64,000 nucleotides of DNA from Diospyros lotus. Lineage: Eukaryota; Streptophyta; Magnoliopsida; Ericales; Ebenaceae. Below the pieces are notes generated by a model that saw only the letters and a program-made list of their open reading frames with translations, was not told where the DNA came from and ran no database searches. The stretch covers positions 32,491,170 through 32,555,169 of the forward strand of contig NC_068344.1 of the NCBI RefSeq assembly GCF_014633365.1, in the 5' to 3' direction. Positions 59,999 through 64,000 of this stretch are shown here, piece after piece. How positions within the stretch are numbered: the stretch's first letter is position 1; each line of letters begins with the position of its first letter. Both the position numbers and the translations under genes were made by a program.

Positions 59999-60733
59999 TC
60001 ATGTGGGTTTCATATCCTGAAACATTATAGACCAGAGGGGCTGAATTTCCTTACCAGCAATCATCTTTCCTTTGCCATGAAAGCCATTGAGCTTGGGGCT
60101 TAAACACCTCTCATCCAAATGCCAGGCTTCATCTTGATGCTTGTTAGCAATCAAGAACCTCTCCTGCAGTACCCTTCCACCCGGAGGCACTGATGCCGTT
60201 GGGCTTCTGTTTATGGACGTCATCCTCTCTTGCAGGTCTCGGTCCAGTGGCCCCGATACACTCTGCAGGCTCCTCCCTGCTGTGACCATCAAACTCCCCT
60301 GCACTGTACTGTCCAATGGGCCAGATTTTAGTGTCCTCCTGTTAGTGATCGCCACCTTCTCATTGCTGAACTCCTTGGAACTCTTGTACTTCCTCAATGC
60401 TCCGGTCCAATGCGCCCGGAAAGGGGCCAAATCTGACATGGCTCTGCCAGCCGACTGACCCCGAAAGACCCACTTGCTGAAGCCCTTCTTGGCCTGCTTG
60501 ATTGCTAGCAAGAGCCTTGAAATGCTTTGTGGGTTTTCCCCAACCTCCTTCCTGGCAAGCTTGAGGATCTCCAGCCTGTGTTTGGCCACAGATATGCCCA
60601 TGCTCTGGAGAAACTCATGGTTGAAGGCTGCAACATCTTCCTGTTCGAGCTCATTCCGGGTGAAGAGGAGGCCATACTCATACACAAGCGAGCGTTCGAG
60701 TGCAGTTTTCGACAACCAGTTGTACCAGTCCAT
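59999..60733 (-). CDS. SAM-domain protein
   Basis: 244 residues from the ATG at 60733. A sterile alpha motif domain fills residues 1-66 or so: MDWYNWLSKTALERSLVYEY at the start, then EQEDVAAFNHEFLQSMGISV and KHRLEILKLARKE. SAM domains mediate protein-protein association. The rest is basic and Ser-rich, with KQAKKGFSKWVF near residue 80, and has no recognised domain. The frame is open for 27 more codons to an ATG at 60814, but the family normally starts at MDW. On the minus strand the sequence CCATTTACAG just upstream (AG at 60792-60791) looks like a 3' splice site, so the upstream part is probably intron plus 5' UTR. It is convergent with the MFS gene; the role of this plant family is not known to me. 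Confidence 0.85.
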   Translation of the reverse strand: MDWYNWLSKTALERSLVYEYGLLFTRNELEQEDVAAFNHEFLQSMGISVAKHRLEILKLARKEVGENPQSISRLLLAIKQAKKGFSKWVFRGQSAGRAMSDLAPFRAHWTGALRKYKSSKEFSNEKVAITNRRTLKSGPLDSTVQGSLMVTAGRSLQSVSGPLDRDLQERMTSINRSPTASVPPGGRVLQERFLIANKHQDEAWHLDERCLSPKLNGFHGKGKMIAGKEIQPLWSIMFQDMKPT

Positions 60734-60814
60734 GGCAACCCGATGATCTGATTTCAGCATTTGGAGGTTCGTCTTGCTTCCCTCTCTGTTCTGTAAATGG
60801 AATGGTAGAAACAA

Positions 60815-62150
60815 TGCAAATGCAAATGAAAATGAAGCAGAAAACTTGTAGGTGCCCTCTAAATGGATTGCAAGTGTGGCGAAATTGTTAGGTGTGTACT
60901 TAATTTAGCTTGTAGGCTACCACCTTTAATTTTTTCCAACACCCCCTCAACCAATTCCATAACTTGTGCTCTAAATCCCAACTGCTGCTTCAGAAAAGAA
61001 GTTTCATCAATTCGGAGTTTTGAACTAAGAAGGCCAAATGTTTTTCAATCATTTGGGAAACTCCATTCCGATTTTGGCAGAAATATTTGCTTCCTTTCCA
61101 TGGAACTGTTGGCTGTTGTGAAGGCATTAGACAAAATTATTGTACTTGCCCATAATTGATGTTGAAGTTGAAAAACTTGAAATAGCAATAGAAGGGAGGT
61201 TGGGGGGGATTACTACTCACTCATTTAATTGCAGTTAAGACTGCATCAATGATCTTGGAAGCCAAGGACTTGCCATTCAGCTGAACCTATTTACGCATGC
61301 CAACTAACAGTCTCCAGGGAAGTAAATACGAAAACAATTGTCCCCTTAAAATTCTCATTAATTGAACCGGTTTTCCATTTTATGTAATATTATAAAGGGT
61401 AAATTATACCCAAATTAGTTTTTTGGGCCATTTGCAAGAATATCGTTATGAATTGGGTCTTTAGTGCAGTTAGGAGGATAGGAAAAGCCTTATTTGTATA
61501 CACTACTTCTTCTGGCTTCTGCAAACGAAACTGTTTTCATATCTTTAAAGTAATATTATACAAATGCAATTGTTTTATACACAAAGCATGTAACGCAGTG
61601 ATATGATTTATTAACAAACAAAATTCAAACCGTATTGTTAGGTCATGGAAAAGGCAGAGAGTGCCAAACTGTTGCTATGCCATGAAGCAAATTTGTCGCT
61701 AGATACACATTTGTTATTTTGATGGTTGAATTTCATTTTACTTTTAAATGAAAAGTACTACTAAAACAAATTTGGTGCCCCAACAACTTCCACTCTACTG
61801 TCATTACATTTGACACTCTTATAAGGAAAATAATATATTTATATAGAAAAATATTAAACTAATAATTTTATATTTATAAAACACTTTGCTATTTTTATAT
61901 TAATTATAGTAATAATAATAATAACACTTAAAATTTTCAGTACACAATTTAGTCCGGTGGACAAGCTAACTTCAAGGAGACCGTTGGGAAGATATCCGAC
62001 CCCACCGTTGTTCTCGTTCAAACAAATCCGTACGACCCCCCAATCTTCAGCTTCTCGCGCCTATCCCTGTAACACAGTCTATATGTATTCGCGCCACAAA
62101 TCGATGTCAATTCTTCTCTAAATCAATGCTATCAAAATCTTCTTAATACT
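60815..62150. other. Divergent intergenic region
   Basis: Between the SAM gene (minus) and the next gene (plus), so it should hold both promoters. AT-rich at 61380-61940. A 98-codon open frame at 60863-61159 has no support and may overlap the 5' UTR intron of the SAM gene. Confidence 0.5.
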
Positions 62151-62493
62151 ATGCATTCTTGGGCACTGCTCAGATCATCCTCGCTGTCGATCCGTCGTGC
62201 CGCTGCGGCACCTTGTCGCTATACCGCCCGCTCGATCTTCACCCAATCGGACGGCTCATCTTCAGCATCGTCGAGATCGTTTTGCGGGTCCGGCCACGGC
62301 GAGAATAAGAGGGGACGGTCGAATTTGGAGTCGCTGCTTGTGAGATTGCTGTCTTCAGGGTTCGTCGTTGTCGGGGCGGGCTTAGGGCTGTATTTCGGGT
62401 CTGCTGCTTCTGATCTTGCTTCTTTCTTGTCCTTTGCCGATGAGTTGGGGGAGAATTCGGAGACTGGGAAGAAACCCAAGTTTTTATTTGGAG
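62151..62493 (+). CDS. Probable mitochondrial protein, exon 1 (MICU-like candidate)
   Basis: The first 114 codons plus one base of a gene that continues past the window. Residues 1-45 are rich in Arg/Ser/Ala with no acidic residue before about 34, as in a mitochondrial targeting peptide. Residues about 64-92 form a hydrophobic segment (LLVRLLSSGFVVVGAGLGLY). The exon ends GKKPKFLFGG at a GT donor (GGAG|GTAATC). A targeting peptide, one membrane segment and then KFLFG is the layout I recall for plant mitochondrial calcium uptake proteins (MICU), whose EF-hand part lies in later exons. No EF-hand is visible here, so this identity is tentative; another inner-membrane protein is possible. Confidence 0.6.
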
Positions 62494-64000
62494 GTAATCA
62501 ATGGTTACGAAGACAGTGGTTTTATTTGTAATGTGTATGCATATATATGCACACTTACACATACGTATAAATATATATATATATATAATGTGTATATATA
62601 CATCTATTGTCTATGGGGTGAGTCTTAAGATTGCTTATACAAAAATTTAGTCTGAACACTTAATTATTTATTATTTATGAGTAAACCACCTTGCTAAAGT
62701 TTTATGGGTAGCATCTTAAGTCCCCACCCTTTTAAACTCGTGGTTTGTATGGTCAAGATACCACCAAATCATAAGAAATAGTCAAAGTGACCATTAACCA
62801 CTTGGATACCACCTTCATAGAATAATGTTATATATATGTGTAGATACATATATTCATGGTGCTTTGCGTCGCTGACACCCAAATTGGTATTGTAGTACAT
62901 ATTTGTGGTTAAATTGGGGACATTGGTATCATGTTATAGCAATGGCAATGACTTGGTAGGATCACGGAATTAAGTCAGTAAATTTGTTCGGTAATTAGGT
63001 GTCATTAGTTTGATGTTTCCGCAAATAAATTGTAAGCACCAGCTCCTATTCTTTGATGTCAAATTAAATTATTTTCCAACTTATTTCAGCAAAATTCTTA
63101 CATTTTAATTCCACTAACACGTATTCATTCATTGTGAGATTAAGTAAATCTAAGTATTTGTTTGTGAAAAATAATTGATATATCCAAAATGGTACACTGA
63201 AACAAATTGTTATTGGTAATTTATATTGCCACTTACAAAAATGTTAAACCCATAAAAGTTGAATAAAAAAGGGCCTCTTTAGTGTATAAAACTCTCCATT
63301 TTATGAAAAAAATCATTTTAATGAGTGAATTAGTTTTTGACCATCTCAAGTGTTTTCTTTAACTATCCTTTATAATTCATACTGGAAGAAGGTTTAAATT
63401 GCCAATCCACATTTTGTTTTCTATTTCCTTTTATTTATTTTTTTATTCTTATTTGTAAGAGAGAGAGAGAGAGATCTTTTTAGGCCCTTGTTAGTAGTAA
63501 GATCACTCTTTCGTAACTGAAAAGTTATGGATTCTAGTTGTAAAAACATTATTTTTTCACATTAAGAGTAAAACTGCATTTAAAAAGTAAAAACGATAAT
63601 CTCATAACTCCTACTCTTGAACTAAAGATGCCTTTTATTTTTTCCTGGAGGGGTTAGTGGTTGCTTTTGTGTTTTGGTAGGATTTCAAATTCTAGAATTT
63701 GATGATGGTTTATCAGGCAATTGATTAGAAATACATAATTTGATTTGAATTTTAGATTTTATTTTATTTTTTGCTAACCAAGGATAAAAGATTTTATTAT
63801 AATGTCATTTTGGTCAGTTTCTTTGCAACTGTTTGAAAGAGTTCAAAATTGCTACCTAATTTAATGATCCATGCAGCAAGCATGTGAGTTTATGCACAAA
63901 AGGCTGAAATGGACATTTGATTTGGATGAAAATTGAAGTTTCAAACTTCAAGTTATAATTTTCATAATAGGTATGAAGTGGAAAGTTAATGGGTTGCATT
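62494..64000 (+). other. Probable intron 1 of the preceding gene
   Basis: AT-rich DNA after the donor site, with a TA microsatellite at about 62566-62590 and a GA run at about 63460-63473. I saw no second exon in this stretch, so the next exon should lie beyond 64000. Confidence 0.45.

Noticed and set aside
60863..61159. 98-codon plus-strand frame upstream of the SAM gene
   Set aside because: There is no domain, it lies in the promoter or 5' UTR intron of the minus-strand gene, and its composition matches spacer.
1..64000. tRNA or rRNA genes
   Set aside because: I looked for B-box-like GGTTCGAATCC and rRNA-like blocks on both strands by eye and found only repeat-derived partial matches (for example near 30990 and 31460). 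A covariance-model scan would settle this.

Overview
The window is nuclear DNA of a flowering plant, most likely a eudicot; I cannot name the species. It is AT-rich and gene-poor, with genes split by GT-AG introns, plant-type protein families (a nodulin-like MFS transporter, a serine-rich small protein, a SAM-domain protein), Ty1/copia and Ty3/gypsy elements primed by initiator tRNA-Met, a CACTA element and several MITE-like repeats. There are no operons, rRNA genes, recognisable tRNA genes or CRISPR arrays.

Layout. 1-5000: intergenic DNA with a hAT-like MITE, a C26(AC)20 tract, a PIF/Harbinger-like repeat and a 155/161-bp tandem duplication. 5151-5741: single-exon serine-rich protein gene with a clear TATA box. 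5742-17172: no convincing gene; AT-rich spacer, short repeats and MITE-like inverted repeats. 17173-28763: an old solo LTR (about 2.7 kb, TSD CTTTC) into which a complete but disabled copia element (18628-27511, TSD TGAAC) has inserted. 28764-38148: more spacer and repeats, including a second solo LTR of the same family (35023-37671) that itself sits inside LTR-like DNA. 38149-40503: a non-autonomous CACTA element with very dense subterminal repeats. 40504-44054: spacer with a 136-bp hAT-like MITE.

44055-58034 is one three-exon gene for a nodulin-like/NFD4-type MFS transporter of 561 residues. Its first intron is 11.9 kb because it holds a 597-bp Mutator-like MITE and a 9.3-kb antisense gypsy element with LTRs of about 3.1 kb. 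59999-60733 (minus) encodes a SAM-domain protein convergent with the transporter. 62151-62493 is the first exon of a probable mitochondrial protein (MICU-like candidate) whose remaining exons lie beyond the window.

The genes show no shared pathway; they are ordinary neighbours. The most informative structure is the layered insertion history, which can be read from target-site duplications, and the transporter gene that keeps intact splice sites and frame around a large intronic retrotransposon. I found no undescribed multi-gene system.
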